A program made the position numbers and the translations under genes. A DNA stretch of 64,000 bases from NCBI GenBank assembly GCA_965246905.1, contig CBDFFZ010000033.1:1-64000 (forward strand), given 5' to 3'. This stretch comes from UBA1952 sp965246905. Its GTDB lineage: Bacteria; Bacteroidota; Bacteroidia; Chitinophagales; Chitinophagaceae. The stretch's first letter is position 1, and each line of letters starts with the position of its first letter. Of this stretch, positions 33,442 through 42,813 are shown piece by piece. Under the pieces are notes generated by a model that saw nothing but the letters and a program-made list of their open reading frames with translations, ran no database searches and was not told where the DNA came from.

Positions 33442-34026
33442 TTAACGGTCCGTTGCAATGATCTGTTCTTTAAGGCGGCGGCGGGCGTCATTGAGCTGCC
33501 AGCGGCTGTTGTTTTCGGTGATGCCTAACAGGGTGGCTATTTCGCGGTGTGTATATTGCTCGAATACAAAAAGGTTAAAGACGGCGCGCTGAGTAGCAGG
33601 CAGTCCGTGAATCATTGCCAGCAGCTCCTGGTACACGAGTTTCCCCATGCCGCCGGAATCATAATAAGCGGCTGTTTCCTCGGTATCTTCAGGTAAAGAC
33701 GTAGTTACAAGGTGATGCTTCCGGAAATATTCGGCAACTGCATGCACGGCAATTCTGCGTATCCATCCTTCAAACGCGCCTTCAAAACGGTATTGCTCCA
33801 GCCGCGTGAATATCCGGTAAAAAGCATCGCTCTGAATTTCCTGTGCAGCATCGCTATCCTCCGTATAGCGGCGGATGATGCCGAATATAAAGGCGGCATA
33901 GGCATCGTAAAGCTGTCGTTGGGCCTTTCGCTCTTTACGCACACATGCGGCAATAAGCTGCGCCAGCCCGTCATCACTGAGACGGCCTGATGTTACTGTT
34001 GAGGTATATGTTGCCTTATCTGTCAA
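33442..34026 (-). CDS. ECF-type RNA polymerase sigma factor
   Basis: 194 residues with sigma70 region 2 (AYAAFIFGIIRRYTEDSDAAQEIQSDAFYRIFTRLEQYR, then EGWIRRIAVHAVAEYFRK) and region 4 (LPATQRAVFNLFVFEQYTHREIATLLGITENNSRWQLNDARRRLKE). No region 1.1 or 3. The start is TTG at 34026; no ATG is available before region 2. It is directly followed by the anti-sigma/beta-barrel gene, its likely regulator and target. Confidence 0.92.
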   Translation of the reverse strand: MTDKATYTSTVTSGRLSDDGLAQLIAACVRKERKAQRQLYDAYAAFIFGIIRRYTEDSDAAQEIQSDAFYRIFTRLEQYRFEGAFEGWIRRIAVHAVAEYFRKHHLVTTSLPEDTEETAAYYDSGGMGKLVYQELLAMIHGLPATQRAVFNLFVFEQYTHREIATLLGITENNSRWQLNDARRRLKEQIIATDR

Positions 34027-34156
34027 GGACTTCCGGAGTTATCATGAAGGCTGCCGGATCAAAGGACGCTCAGCCGGATGAAAACGTTAGTAAGAACCCC
34101 GGAAATAATTTTATTCTTCTGAATAAATGGGATTGTACTGTTGATTAGGGAAAAAT

Positions 34157-34195
34157 AAAAAGGCTGACAGGATTGGAGTATCATGTCAGCCTTAA
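34157..34195 (-). terminator. Terminator of the GlsB/YeaQ gene
   Basis: AAGGCTGACA and TGTCAGCCTT form a 10-bp stem; on the - strand it is followed by TTTTTATTTTT, about 100 bp downstream of the stop at 34293. Confidence 0.7.
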
Positions 34196-34292
34196 GGCTA
34201 CCGCTTCAGAAAAGCCAGATGGGAAGGGCAAGATCATTGAAGTGCCGGAAGCTATCTTCAATATTAGTCTGTGCGTGTAGTATAAAAGTTCA

Positions 34293-34553
34293 TTAAATGG
34301 TTTTCCGCCGGGTGATCATCCTGTAAATTGCGAGTACGATGATTGCTCCCACTACAGCCATCAGGAAGCTATACAGGCTCCAATCATTTACATCGTGATG
34401 CCAGATCATCATACCAATCCAGCCACCCACTACACCGCCGATAATTCCGATTATAATAGTAACAATCCAGCCGCCGGGGTCTTTGCCGGGGTGAATGGCT
34501 TTTGCAATTGCGCCTGCGATGAGGCCAAAAATGATCCAAGATAAGACTCCCAT
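34293..34553 (-). CDS. GlsB/YeaQ/YmgE-family stress membrane protein
   Basis: 86 residues with three hydrophobic helices rich in Gly and Ile. The signature is LSWIIFGLIAGAIAKAIHPGKDPGGWIVTIIIGIIGGVVGGWIG. The family (transglycosylase-associated protein) is linked to stress responses without a known mechanism. Single gene. Confidence 0.92.
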   Translation of the reverse strand: MGVLSWIIFGLIAGAIAKAIHPGKDPGGWIVTIIIGIIGGVVGGWIGMMIWHHDVNDWSLYSFLMAVVGAIIVLAIYRMITRRKTI

Positions 34554-34707
34554 AGTGCTTCAGTTTTGAGTGTGAATGGTTCATTTTTCTCTTTCTAAAA
34601 CCATACCACGCGCATCTTTTTACGCACAAAAAAATAATTATGCCCCATTACACAATAAGCAAAATAATCTGCGTTACTTTCATAGCGCATAACGCACAAC
34701 CCTATTT

Positions 34708-37700
34708 ATGAAAGCTCAACTCTGGCTTCCCATCATTCTGATCGGTAGCCTTTTCTTTGCCCAAAGCTGTGGCAACCGCAATGGTGTGGAAGTTTCTTCC
34801 CGGAATTTCGACACAGAGGTGGACCGGCAGCAGAACCTGCAATTCACCTTCAGCAAAGATGTGTACCCCGACAGCCTGTTACAACAATGGGACAGTATCC
34901 CGTATATAGAATTCCAGCCGGCCGTGCGGGGTATGTATAAATGGAACAGCAGCAGCGAGCTGCAATTCTCACCCGCTGAAGGCTTCCTGCCAGGCACAGA
35001 ATATACTGCCAAGATTACCCGGCAAATTTTAAAGCGCTCAAAGAAACCGTATAGTTTGGGAAAGGAAACAGAATTCAAATTCCACACAGCGGCACTGCAG
35101 GTAGCTGCTACACATCTTTCCTACGCGCGCGGGCAGGGCGGTGGCAATGTTATGGCTCAGCTCGATCTTGATTTTAATTATGAGGTTCAGGTTACGGATG
35201 CCGCAGCCAAAGTAAAGCTGAGCGCAGATGGCCGTCCTGTAAGCTTTAATGTTATCAACGGAGGCAAGGGTAAAACCGTATCACTGCAATTCCTGCCGCT
35301 TACCGGCGAGGATAAGGCTGTACCGTTAAAGATAGAAGTAGCCAAAGGAGTAAAGCTCGCTACTGCAAATTATCAGTCGGCAGCAGATACTATGATCATT
35401 GCGGATGTTCCATCGAGATATAGCCTAAGCATTACCAGCATTGCCTCACAGCACTCCGGCACTGAAGCCAGCGTAACACTCACCACCTCGCAACCGGTAA
35501 GCGAAGAAGGGCTTAAAAATTTTATAACGATAGAGCCTGCCGTAGCCTTCGAAGTGCAAACGGTAGAAGGCGGCATTACGCTCGCCAGCGCGGAAATGAA
35601 GCCTGACCAAACCTATCAGCTCACTGTAGCGCACGGCCTCGAAGGCTCTTTTGGTGGTAAGATGAAGAGTGATTATTCCGAACAGATAACCTTCGGCAAG
35701 CTGGAGCCAGCGATCATATTTGCAAATACCAAAGGCATGTATCTCTCCCCGCGCGGCTACAAAAACCTTGCGCTCAATATTGTGAATGTGCCGAAGGTGG
35801 AAGTAACGGTAACGAAGGTGTACGAAAACAATATCGAACAGCTCATGCGGCGCGGCTCCAGCGGCGATTACGCATCCGATGACGAAGGAGATGAAGGCGG
35901 ATCATTTACCACCTATAAAACGGAAAACCTGGGCGATACCATCTTCCACAAAGATTATGAAACGGCAAAGCTGCCCGGCCTGAATGCCGCACGTGTGCTG
36001 CATCTCGACTTTCAGGATAAGATAAAAGGCTACAATGGCGTATATGTGATTACAGTGGCGAGCAAGGATCATTACTGGGTGCAGCAAAGCAAGATCTTAT
36101 CTATTTCCGATATCGGGATGATCGTGAAGGAGGAGAAAAACAATATCTATGTATTTACGAATTCTATTCGTGATGCTTCTGCTATGAAAGGAGTGAATGT
36201 ATCGTTCGTTTCTACCAATAACCAGCAGCTCTATACCGCTACGACAGACGCGGACGGTATGGCTGTTTTTAAGGACATCAGCAAAACATCCCCCGGCTTT
36301 AAAACCGGCATGATCACGGCAAAGAACGGCGATGAATTTTCTTTTCTCTGGATGGACGGCAGCAAGGTAGAGACTTCCCGCTATGACGTGGGCGGGCGCG
36401 AGCAGAATGCAACCGGGCTGAATGCCATGATCTATGCCGAGCGCAACCTGTACCGTCCCGGTGAGGTAGCGCACGTAAGCACCATTGTGCGCGATGAAAG
36501 CTGGAACAATCCTGGTGAAATACCTGTAAAGCTCCGGCTGATGATGCCCAATGGAAAGGAATTTGCCAGTATGCGCAAGATACTGAATGAGGAAGGATCA
36601 ACCGAAACTGCTTTCCCTATTCCGCCTGCGGCTATTACCGGCACTTACACTTTGGAAGTGTACAGCGGCAACGACATCCTGCTCAACAGCTACCAGCTAA
36701 GCATCGAGGATTTTATGCCCGATCGCCTCAAGGCCGATCTTAAAATCGATAAGCAGGAGTATAATCTCAGCGACAGTGTACGCGCCACCATACAGGCAGA
36801 TAACCTCTTTGGCACACCGGCCATGAACCGCAACTTTGAGTGCGAGCTGAACTTAGAGAAAGTGGCCTTCACCTCCGAAAAGTACGATAGCTATAACTTC
36901 ACGATCTCAAAGGAATTTTCCTTCTCCTCACAATTAGTGAACGGCACTACCGATGAAAAGGGGGGTGCTCATGCTGCTTTCGGCTTCAGTGCAGATTATG
37001 CGGAAGCAGGCATGATTAAAGGAAATGTAGCAGCTACGGTATTTGATGAAACCGGGCGCCCCGTGCACCGTTACGAGCATTTTAAGGTTTATACACAACC
37101 CGTATTTATTGGCGTCAAGGAGGGATACGATTATATTTCTACGCGCGCCCTCATGCGCATTCCGCTTATTGCGCTGGATAAAAAGGGCATCCCGCAGAAT
37201 GGAGTGAATGTACAGGTAACGGTGATCAAAAAAGAATGGAATACCGTAATCGAGCAGAGTGGCGACCACTACCGCTATGTAAGCCAGGAGCAGAAAAAGG
37301 TATTGTTGCAGCAGGGTTTAAAGATCAGTGGCGATGCGATGTATTTCAGCTACGTGCCTATGCTCAGCGGCTCTTACGAGGTGCACGTTTCGCTGCCCGG
37401 TCATGAAGGCTATGTATCCAAATCATTCTACGCCTGGGGTTTTTCCGATTCCCAATACACTTCGTTCGAAGTAAATAATGAAGGCAATGTGGACATCAAA
37501 CCTGATAAGGAAAAATACAGCCTCGGCGATGAGGTAAAGCTCCTTTTCACCACGCCGTTCGAAGGCCGGATGCTCGTAACCGTGGAGCGTGATAAGCTCC
37601 TGAAGCATTATTACCTGAGCACTTCCAACAAATCAGCTTCGCTATCCTTTAAAGCGGATGATATCTGCGTGCCGAATGTGTATGTAACTGCTACGCTCTT

Positions 37701-40098
37701 CCGCCCTATGGATGGCGCAGATATGCCGCTTACTGTTGCGCATGGCTTCCGCAATGTAACGGTTGAGAATGTGAAGAATCATATTCCCGTAACCATAAAT
37801 CTTGCGCCGAAATCGCGCAGCAAAACAAAGCAATCGATTACTGTAAAAACAGCTCCTGGTGCTTATGTAACCATTGCAGCAGTAGATGAAGGCATACTGC
37901 AGGTAAAAAATTATGAAACGCCGGATGCGTATACGTACTTCTATCAGAAGGTGGCGCTCTCCATGATGAGCTACGATATCTACCCGCTCCTGCTGCCGGA
38001 AATAAAGACCACGCGCAGCAGCACCGGCGGTGATGAAGCAGGAGCAAATGCCAATCTACGGGTAAATCCGCTCTTCGTAAACCGTGTAAAAAATGTATCC
38101 TTCTGGAGTGGTATCCTGCAGGCGGACGGCGGCGGTAACGTACACTACAATATAGATGTGCCGCAGTTCTCCGGCGATATCCGCGCTATGGTAGTGGCCT
38201 ATAAAGGCAAGGGCTTTGGCGGCGCCGACCAGCACATGAAAGTGGCCGACCCGATCGTGATCTCAACGGCATTGCCACGTGTACTGAGCCCGCGCGATGA
38301 AGTAGTGATGCCGGTAACACTGAGCAATACAACGGCCAGGGATGCAGTGGCAAATATCAACGTGCAGCTGGGTGGACCGCTAAGCCTTGCAGGCTCGGCT
38401 ACGCAACGGGTTACTATTCCTGCAAACCGCGAGGCGCGTGTCGTATTCAACGTAATGGCGCAGAACTCTATTGGCGCAGCCAAAGTAACGGTAGCCGTAC
38501 AGGCTATGAATGAAACCTTTACCAATGAAACGGAGATTGGCGTCCGTCCACCTGCATCCCTGCAAAAGCTTACGGGTAGCGGCACTGCGCCTGCCGGGGC
38601 AATTACTGCTATTTCGCCTTCGGCAAACTTTATAGCATCATCCGCATCCGGCAAGCTCATTATTGGCAAGTCGCCTTTGCTTCCGTTCTCTAAAAATATG
38701 GAGTACCTCGTGCAATACCCCTACGGCTGCGTAGAGCAAACAACATCAGCAGCTTTCCCCCAGCTTTATTATGCCGATCTGGTGAAGAGTATGACCGGCA
38801 TCAGCACCGGCGATGCTAACCCGAGCTACAATGTGCAGCAGGCCATATTGAAACTCCAATCCATGCAGTTGAGCAATGGCGCGCTTATGTACTGGCCCGG
38901 CACGGGCGGTGAGAGCTGGTGGGGCAGCATCTACGCCACCCACTTTTTATTAGAGGCAAGAAAAGCTGGCTATGATGTAAATGCCACAACGGTAGATCAC
39001 CTGTTGCAGTACCTGCGCTTTAAGCTGCAAAAGCGCGAAACGGAAGTGCTCTATTACAATGAAAAGCTGAGCAGGGAAATTGCGGCTAAGGAAGTTGCTT
39101 ACTCGTTGTATGTACTGTCGCTCGCAGGCCAGCCTCAAACGGCTACTATGAACTATTATAAAGGCAATCCCGGTATGCTGGCCATCGATAGCAAGTATCT
39201 GCTTGCGGCGGCCTACGGGCTCAGTGGTAATCCGCAGGCGGCGCGGCAGGTATTGCCGGCGGCTTTTGCCGGGGAAAAAGCTAATAAGGCATTTGGCGGA
39301 TCCTTCTATTCCTACATTCGCGATGCGGGCCTTTCCCTGAGCGCTTTGGTGGATATTGACCCTTCGAGCCCACAGGTAGGCAGCCTGGCACGTACCGTGA
39401 GCGCTATGATGCGTACACAGTACCTGAATACGCAGGAGAATGTTTGGGGTATCCTCGCATTGGGCAAGATTGCGCGCAGCGCCAATGCTACGGCGGCTAC
39501 GGCATCCGTATTTGCCGGCAGTAAACAGTTGGGCAGTTCTAACGGCGCGGCAACAACAATTGATCTGAAGCCGTATATCAACAAGCCATTGCAAATGCAG
39601 GTGAAAGGGAAAGGCAACTATTATTATTTCTGGGAAATAGCCGGCATTACAGCCGATGGATCTTTCAAGGAAGAAGATTCCTACCTTAAAGTGCGCCGCT
39701 CGTATTATGACCGTAATGGCACCCCGGTTGCAGGTAATTCCTTCCGGCAAAACGACCTGATCGTGATTAAAATTTCCTTGCAGGCACAATTTAATACACC
39801 GCTAGAAAATGTGGTAGTTACAGATATGCTGCCTGCCGGATTTGAGATCGAGAATACAAGGCTCAATGATATGCAGGGCATGAAATGGATCAAGGAAGAA
39901 GCTACGCCGGATTACTTAGATTACCGGGATGACCGCCTGAACTTATTTACTACGGCAACAGGTACGCAAAAAGATTTCTACTACATGGTGCGCGCAGTAT
40001 CTCCCGGATTATATCAGCTTGGCCCTATCCAGGCAGATGCGATGTACAATGGCTTTTTCCATTCCTATAACGGCGCAGGCGTGGTGCGGGTGAATTAG
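34708..40098 (+). CDS. Alpha-2-macroglobulin family lipoprotein with thioester
   Basis: 1796 residues. The N-terminus has a lipoprotein signal (SLFFAQSC, Cys21). A series of MG/beta-sandwich domains follows, including an MG-type segment EVAHVSTIVRDESW, the family A2M segment SFWSGILQADGGGNVHYNIDVPQFSGDIRAMVVAYKG, and the thioester motif YGCVEQTTS (Cys1341, Gln1344). An alpha-alpha toroid domain then precedes a C-terminal receptor-like domain (VVVTDMLPAGFEIEN). Bacterial homologues are thought to trap periplasmic or outside proteases (family knowledge). No penicillin-binding protein 1C gene, its frequent partner, is adjacent. A terminator follows. Confidence 0.95.
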   Translation: MKAQLWLPIILIGSLFFAQSCGNRNGVEVSSRNFDTEVDRQQNLQFTFSKDVYPDSLLQQWDSIPYIEFQPAVRGMYKWNSSSELQFSPAEGFLPGTEYTAKITRQILKRSKKPYSLGKETEFKFHTAALQVAATHLSYARGQGGGNVMAQLDLDFNYEVQVTDAAAKVKLSADGRPVSFNVINGGKGKTVSLQFLPLTGEDKAVPLKIEVAKGVKLATANYQSAADTMIIADVPSRYSLSITSIASQHSGTEASVTLTTSQPVSEEGLKNFITIEPAVAFEVQTVEGGITLASAEMKPDQTYQLTVAHGLEGSFGGKMKSDYSEQITFGKLEPAIIFANTKGMYLSPRGYKNLALNIVNVPKVEVTVTKVYENNIEQLMRRGSSGDYASDDEGDEGGSFTTYKTENLGDTIFHKDYETAKLPGLNAARVLHLDFQDKIKGYNGVYVITVASKDHYWVQQSKILSISDIGMIVKEEKNNIYVFTNSIRDASAMKGVNVSFVSTNNQQLYTATTDADGMAVFKDISKTSPGFKTGMITAKNGDEFSFLWMDGSKVETSRYDVGGREQNATGLNAMIYAERNLYRPGEVAHVSTIVRDESWNNPGEIPVKLRLMMPNGKEFASMRKILNEEGSTETAFPIPPAAITGTYTLEVYSGNDILLNSYQLSIEDFMPDRLKADLKIDKQEYNLSDSVRATIQADNLFGTPAMNRNFECELNLEKVAFTSEKYDSYNFTISKEFSFSSQLVNGTTDEKGGAHAAFGFSADYAEAGMIKGNVAATVFDETGRPVHRYEHFKVYTQPVFIGVKEGYDYISTRALMRIPLIALDKKGIPQNGVNVQVTVIKKEWNTVIEQSGDHYRYVSQEQKKVLLQQGLKISGDAMYFSYVPMLSGSYEVHVSLPGHEGYVSKSFYAWGFSDSQYTSFEVNNEGNVDIKPDKEKYSLGDEVKLLFTTPFEGRMLVTVERDKLLKHYYLSTSNKSASLSFKADDICVPNVYVTATLFRPMDGADMPLTVAHGFRNVTVENVKNHIPVTINLAPKSRSKTKQSITVKTAPGAYVTIAAVDEGILQVKNYETPDAYTYFYQKVALSMMSYDIYPLLLPEIKTTRSSTGGDEAGANANLRVNPLFVNRVKNVSFWSGILQADGGGNVHYNIDVPQFSGDIRAMVVAYKGKGFGGADQHMKVADPIVISTALPRVLSPRDEVVMPVTLSNTTARDAVANINVQLGGPLSLAGSATQRVTIPANREARVVFNVMAQNSIGAAKVTVAVQAMNETFTNETEIGVRPPASLQKLTGSGTAPAGAITAISPSANFIASSASGKLIIGKSPLLPFSKNMEYLVQYPYGCVEQTTSAAFPQLYYADLVKSMTGISTGDANPSYNVQQAILKLQSMQLSNGALMYWPGTGGESWWGSIYATHFLLEARKAGYDVNATTVDHLLQYLRFKLQKRETEVLYYNEKLSREIAAKEVAYSLYVLSLAGQPQTATMNYYKGNPGMLAIDSKYLLAAAYGLSGNPQAARQVLPAAFAGEKANKAFGGSFYSYIRDAGLSLSALVDIDPSSPQVGSLARTVSAMMRTQYLNTQENVWGILALGKIARSANATAATASVFAGSKQLGSSNGAATTIDLKPYINKPLQMQVKGKGNYYYFWEIAGITADGSFKEEDSYLKVRRSYYDRNGTPVAGNSFRQNDLIVIKISLQAQFNTPLENVVVTDMLPAGFEIENTRLNDMQGMKWIKEEATPDYLDYRDDRLNLFTTATGTQKDFYYMVRAVSPGLYQLGPIQADAMYNGFFHSYNGAGVVRVN

Positions 40099-40211
40099 CA
40101 TTAGGGAACGCAGATCATCATGATTTTCATGATTAGCGCTGATTTTTATCCAGCCTATAAGATCCTAACGAATCTTGAGCGTCCGCGTTCTATTTGAATT
40201 TAAAGAGGAAT

Positions 40212-40256
40212 AAAAAAACCGGCTGAATCCTTGATTGGATCCAGCCGGTTTTTAAT
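40212..40256 (+). terminator. Terminator of the alpha-2-macroglobulin gene
   Basis: AAAAAACCGGCTG-ATCC and GGATCCAGCCGGTTTTT form a long stem with flanking A and T runs. Confidence 0.85.
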
Positions 40257-40282
40257 TTTTTTGAATGTGATGCTTGTCGATC

Positions 40283-40315
40283 TCGGATCATCATGATTTT
40301 CATGATGATCTGCGT
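40283..40315. repeat. ATCATGATTTTCATGAT palindrome repeat
   Basis: GATCATCATGATTTTCATGATGATC is an inverted repeat; the half GCAGATCATCATGATTTTCA also occurs at 40111, and related ATGATT runs form the tails of dispersed repeat copies A and C. Confidence 0.6.
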
Positions 40316-40321
40316 ACTGTT

Positions 40322-40774
40322 TTAAGCAGGGATATGATCGGTTTTACTGGCCTGGCGGTACACAAAAGCATCATAGATATGCCTGCGGCCAAACCGGGTA
40401 GGCGAGGGCGCATTCGCAAATTTGATGTACAGTTCTTTGGGTACGCCAAAATATTCATAGGCGCTGCCATCGGCAAACTTCACCTCCAGCACTTTTTCCT
40501 CAAACTGTATAGCTACAATAGGAGATGAATTGGTGGTAGTTGAATAACCGGGCGCCTGCACTGCAAGCGTTTCCGGGGCAATGCTTACCAGGAAGTGATA
40601 GGCTTCGATAATAGCTTTACTGTGCTCCTCGGCATGGTGGCGCTCTTCGCTATCCTGTGAAAATTTATCAGGGTGAAATTCTTTTACAAGGTTGCGGTAA
40701 ATGGTTTTGAGCTCTGCAAGCGTTGCAGCTTTGGTAACGCCGAGGAGCTTGCGGTAATCTCCTATTTTCTTCAT
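40322..40774 (-). CDS. J-domain plus KTSC-domain protein
   Basis: 150 residues. The first 65 form a J domain with HPD at residues 34-36 (LVKEFHPDKFSQ). The last 65 are a KTSC domain (SPIVAIQFEEKVLEVKFADGSAYEYFGVPKELYIKFANAPSPTRFGRRHI). J domains stimulate Hsp70 ATPase; KTSC is a short domain of unknown function, sometimes linked to nucleic-acid enzymes. The two parts together suggest an adaptor that brings DnaK to a KTSC partner (inference). Single gene. Confidence 0.9.
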   Translation of the reverse strand: MKKIGDYRKLLGVTKAATLAELKTIYRNLVKEFHPDKFSQDSEERHHAEEHSKAIIEAYHFLVSIAPETLAVQAPGYSTTTNSSPIVAIQFEEKVLEVKFADGSAYEYFGVPKELYIKFANAPSPTRFGRRHIYDAFVYRQASKTDHIPA

Positions 40775-40984
40775 GATAAATATTTTAAAAGGCGTCGCCT
40801 AAGAAAGCGCAACCCTATATTTTGCTTTAGCGGGCGCAAAGGTAAGGGGGAATGTGCTTTTGATTGTCTGAAAATTATAAAAGCAGTTTACCTTATTGGT
40901 ATGCCCAACAACGCACATTCTGTTAAGAAATCCTTACGCTTTCTATCTATCTAAAATATTTACGATTTCTTAACTTAGAACTCC

Positions 40985-40992
40985 TACCTTTG
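40985..40992 (+). promoter_or_regulatory. Bacteroidota -7 box for the phasin-like gene
   Basis: TACCTTTG, 64 bp before the ATG; the leader is A-rich (AAAAAAAAGTTTAAAAACAAAT), typical of strongly translated Bacteroidota genes. Confidence 0.65.
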
Positions 40993-41056
40993 CGCCGCCA
41001 AAAGGAAGCATATCCCTTTTGTCTAATTACAAAAAAAAGTTTAAAAACAAATAGCT

Positions 41057-42571
41057 ATGGCTAACGACAACAACAACGGCTTCATGGATACCATGATGGA
41101 TGCCCAGAAGCAAATGGTGAATACCGTACTGGAAAACACCAAGAAGCTGACCAACGGCAACAGCCCGATCACAGAAACGATTGAGAAGGGCAGTGAGTGG
41201 TACAAGAACTGGCTTGAAAACCAAAAGAGCGTACTTGGCCAGACTGCCGAAAAAGCTACTACTGCTACCAATACCATGCAGGAAGGCGCCAGCAAAATGA
41301 ACGATTACTACCAAAACTGGATGAACACTCAGGGCAATACCGCTAAGCAAATGTGGGAGAATACTACCAACTACATGAAAAGCGCTACACAGCCTCAGGC
41401 CGCCAACCCAATGGAGCAAATGACCAACCAGTGGAACGGCATGATGAGCCAGTACAACAACTGGATGAGCAACATGAGCCAGATGAACACCTTCATGAAC
41501 AATATGCAGCATATGCAGAACATGAACCCGTTCAATCAGAACAACTTCAAGAGCGCTACCGAAACTACCAACAACTTCTTCACGCAATGGAGCGAGATGC
41601 TGCACAGCAATTTCGCAGAATTCCAGAATAACCTGAAGAGCGGTACTATCCAGGACGCTTACAAGAACATGGTGAACACTACAGATGGCTTTACGCGCTT
41701 CACCGAAATGATGCAGCCTATGTGGAAGAGCATTCAAGACAAAACCTTCAACATGGACCAATACAAGCAGATGATCAACCCTGCGATGTACAAGGAATTC
41801 ATGGATAAGTTTTTCTCTTTCATGCCGGAAAATTCCCGCACTTACATGAACCAGATGACGGAAGCCATGAAAGGCGGCTTCACCCAAATGGGCGGCATGA
41901 ATATGAACGGCTACCACCAGATGCGCGATATGATGAGCAGCATGCCCGGCATGAACACCGGCGACATGTTTGGCAATATGCTGAGCACTTACAACAATAT
42001 GCAGAACATGATGCAGAGCGCTGTAAGCCCGATCAGCCGCATGATGACGCCAAACAAATACACCAAGAGCGCTGCTGAATGGCAGGACCTGATGAACCGC
42101 TACACGGTGTACAGCATCAAGAACGCGGAGCTCCAGTATATGATGTACAACCAGGGCACCAAGGTAATGGACGCACTGGCTGAGAACGTAAGCAATAAAA
42201 TGCAGCACGGCGAAGAAGTAAAAAGCATGATGGCCCTCTACCAGGAGTGGATGAGCATCAGCGACAAGACTTATGTAAGCCTGTTTGAAAGCGAGACCTA
42301 CAGCAAGCTGATGGCCGAAGTGAGTGCCCTGCAGCTGAAGCTGAAGAAAGATACCGAGCTTCAAATGGAAAAGATGCTGGTAAATGTACCGGTAGCTACC
42401 CGCACAGAAATGGATGAGCTCTACAAAACCATCTACGACCTGAAGAAGGAAGTGCGCCAGCTCGAAAAAATGATGGAAATGGACAGCGACGAAGAAACTG
42501 CTATTGTTCCTGCTACTTCTGCAACTGCCACCCCTTCTGCTACAGCAAAAACTACTACTAAGAAAGCTTAA
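41057..42571 (+). CDS. PhaE/phasin-like Met/Asn-rich coiled-coil protein
   Basis: 504 residues, unusually rich in Met, Asn, Gln and aromatic residues, with repeated motifs such as MNTFMNNMQ, NNWMSNMSQ and W-x-x-MM-x-x-Y. The C-terminal part LVNVPVATRTEMDELYKTIYDLKKEVRQLE matches the end of PhaE, the helper subunit of class III polyhydroxyalkanoate synthase, followed by a Thr/Ala/Lys tail. It is helical with no membrane segment or signal. No phaC lies nearby. The A-rich leader, -7 box and strong terminator suggest high expression; codon use also favours this. It could be a granule coat protein or a PHA-synthase partner encoded apart. Confidence 0.8.
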   Translation: MANDNNNGFMDTMMDAQKQMVNTVLENTKKLTNGNSPITETIEKGSEWYKNWLENQKSVLGQTAEKATTATNTMQEGASKMNDYYQNWMNTQGNTAKQMWENTTNYMKSATQPQAANPMEQMTNQWNGMMSQYNNWMSNMSQMNTFMNNMQHMQNMNPFNQNNFKSATETTNNFFTQWSEMLHSNFAEFQNNLKSGTIQDAYKNMVNTTDGFTRFTEMMQPMWKSIQDKTFNMDQYKQMINPAMYKEFMDKFFSFMPENSRTYMNQMTEAMKGGFTQMGGMNMNGYHQMRDMMSSMPGMNTGDMFGNMLSTYNNMQNMMQSAVSPISRMMTPNKYTKSAAEWQDLMNRYTVYSIKNAELQYMMYNQGTKVMDALAENVSNKMQHGEEVKSMMALYQEWMSISDKTYVSLFESETYSKLMAEVSALQLKLKKDTELQMEKMLVNVPVATRTEMDELYKTIYDLKKEVRQLEKMMEMDSDEETAIVPATSATATPSATAKTTTKKA

Positions 42572-42596
42572 TTGCTGACGGTTTTTTTAAAAGTAT

Positions 42597-42634
42597 AATG
42601 GCTGCTTCGCGAGAGGCAGCCATTATTTTTTGTG
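42597..42634 (+). terminator. Terminator of the phasin-like gene
   Basis: AATGGCTGC-TTCGCGA-GGCAGCCATT then TATTTTTT, about 26 bp after the stop. Confidence 0.8.
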
Positions 42635-42702
42635 TCCGGGCTGGAGGAAGCAGGTTGAACTTTCGGGGCGTTGGCACCGTTCATCAGACTTTTTTAGTTT
42701 AG
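42628..42702 (+). repeat. Dispersed intergenic repeat, copy D
   Basis: TGTGTCCGGGCTGGAGGA, then GGGGCGTTGGCACCGTTCAT and CAGACTTTTTTAGTTTAGC. The most truncated copy; it lacks the GAGCTTTTCCTC box and the TGATT tail. Confidence 0.75.
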
Positions 42703-42783
42703 CAAAAGGGAAGATTTCATTTGCTTGAGCACTCTTGAATTATTAAGCTGTTTAAAGATCATATTATACAGGTAGCATTGAAT

Positions 42784-42791
42784 TAACTTTG
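42784..42791 (+). promoter_or_regulatory. Bacteroidota -7 box
   Basis: TAACTTTG, 22 bp before the ATG at 42814, followed by an AGAAGG ribosome-binding-like stretch next to the start. Confidence 0.55.
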
Positions 42792-42813
42792 GCCTAAATA
42801 ATCATAGAAGGCG

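Noticed and set aside
41027..42364. Long antisense reading frame (445 codons, His/Val-rich) opposite the phasin-like gene
   Set aside because: The + strand gene has a promoter, A-rich leader, terminator and PhaE similarity; the antisense frame is a product of its Asn/Met/Gln codon bias.
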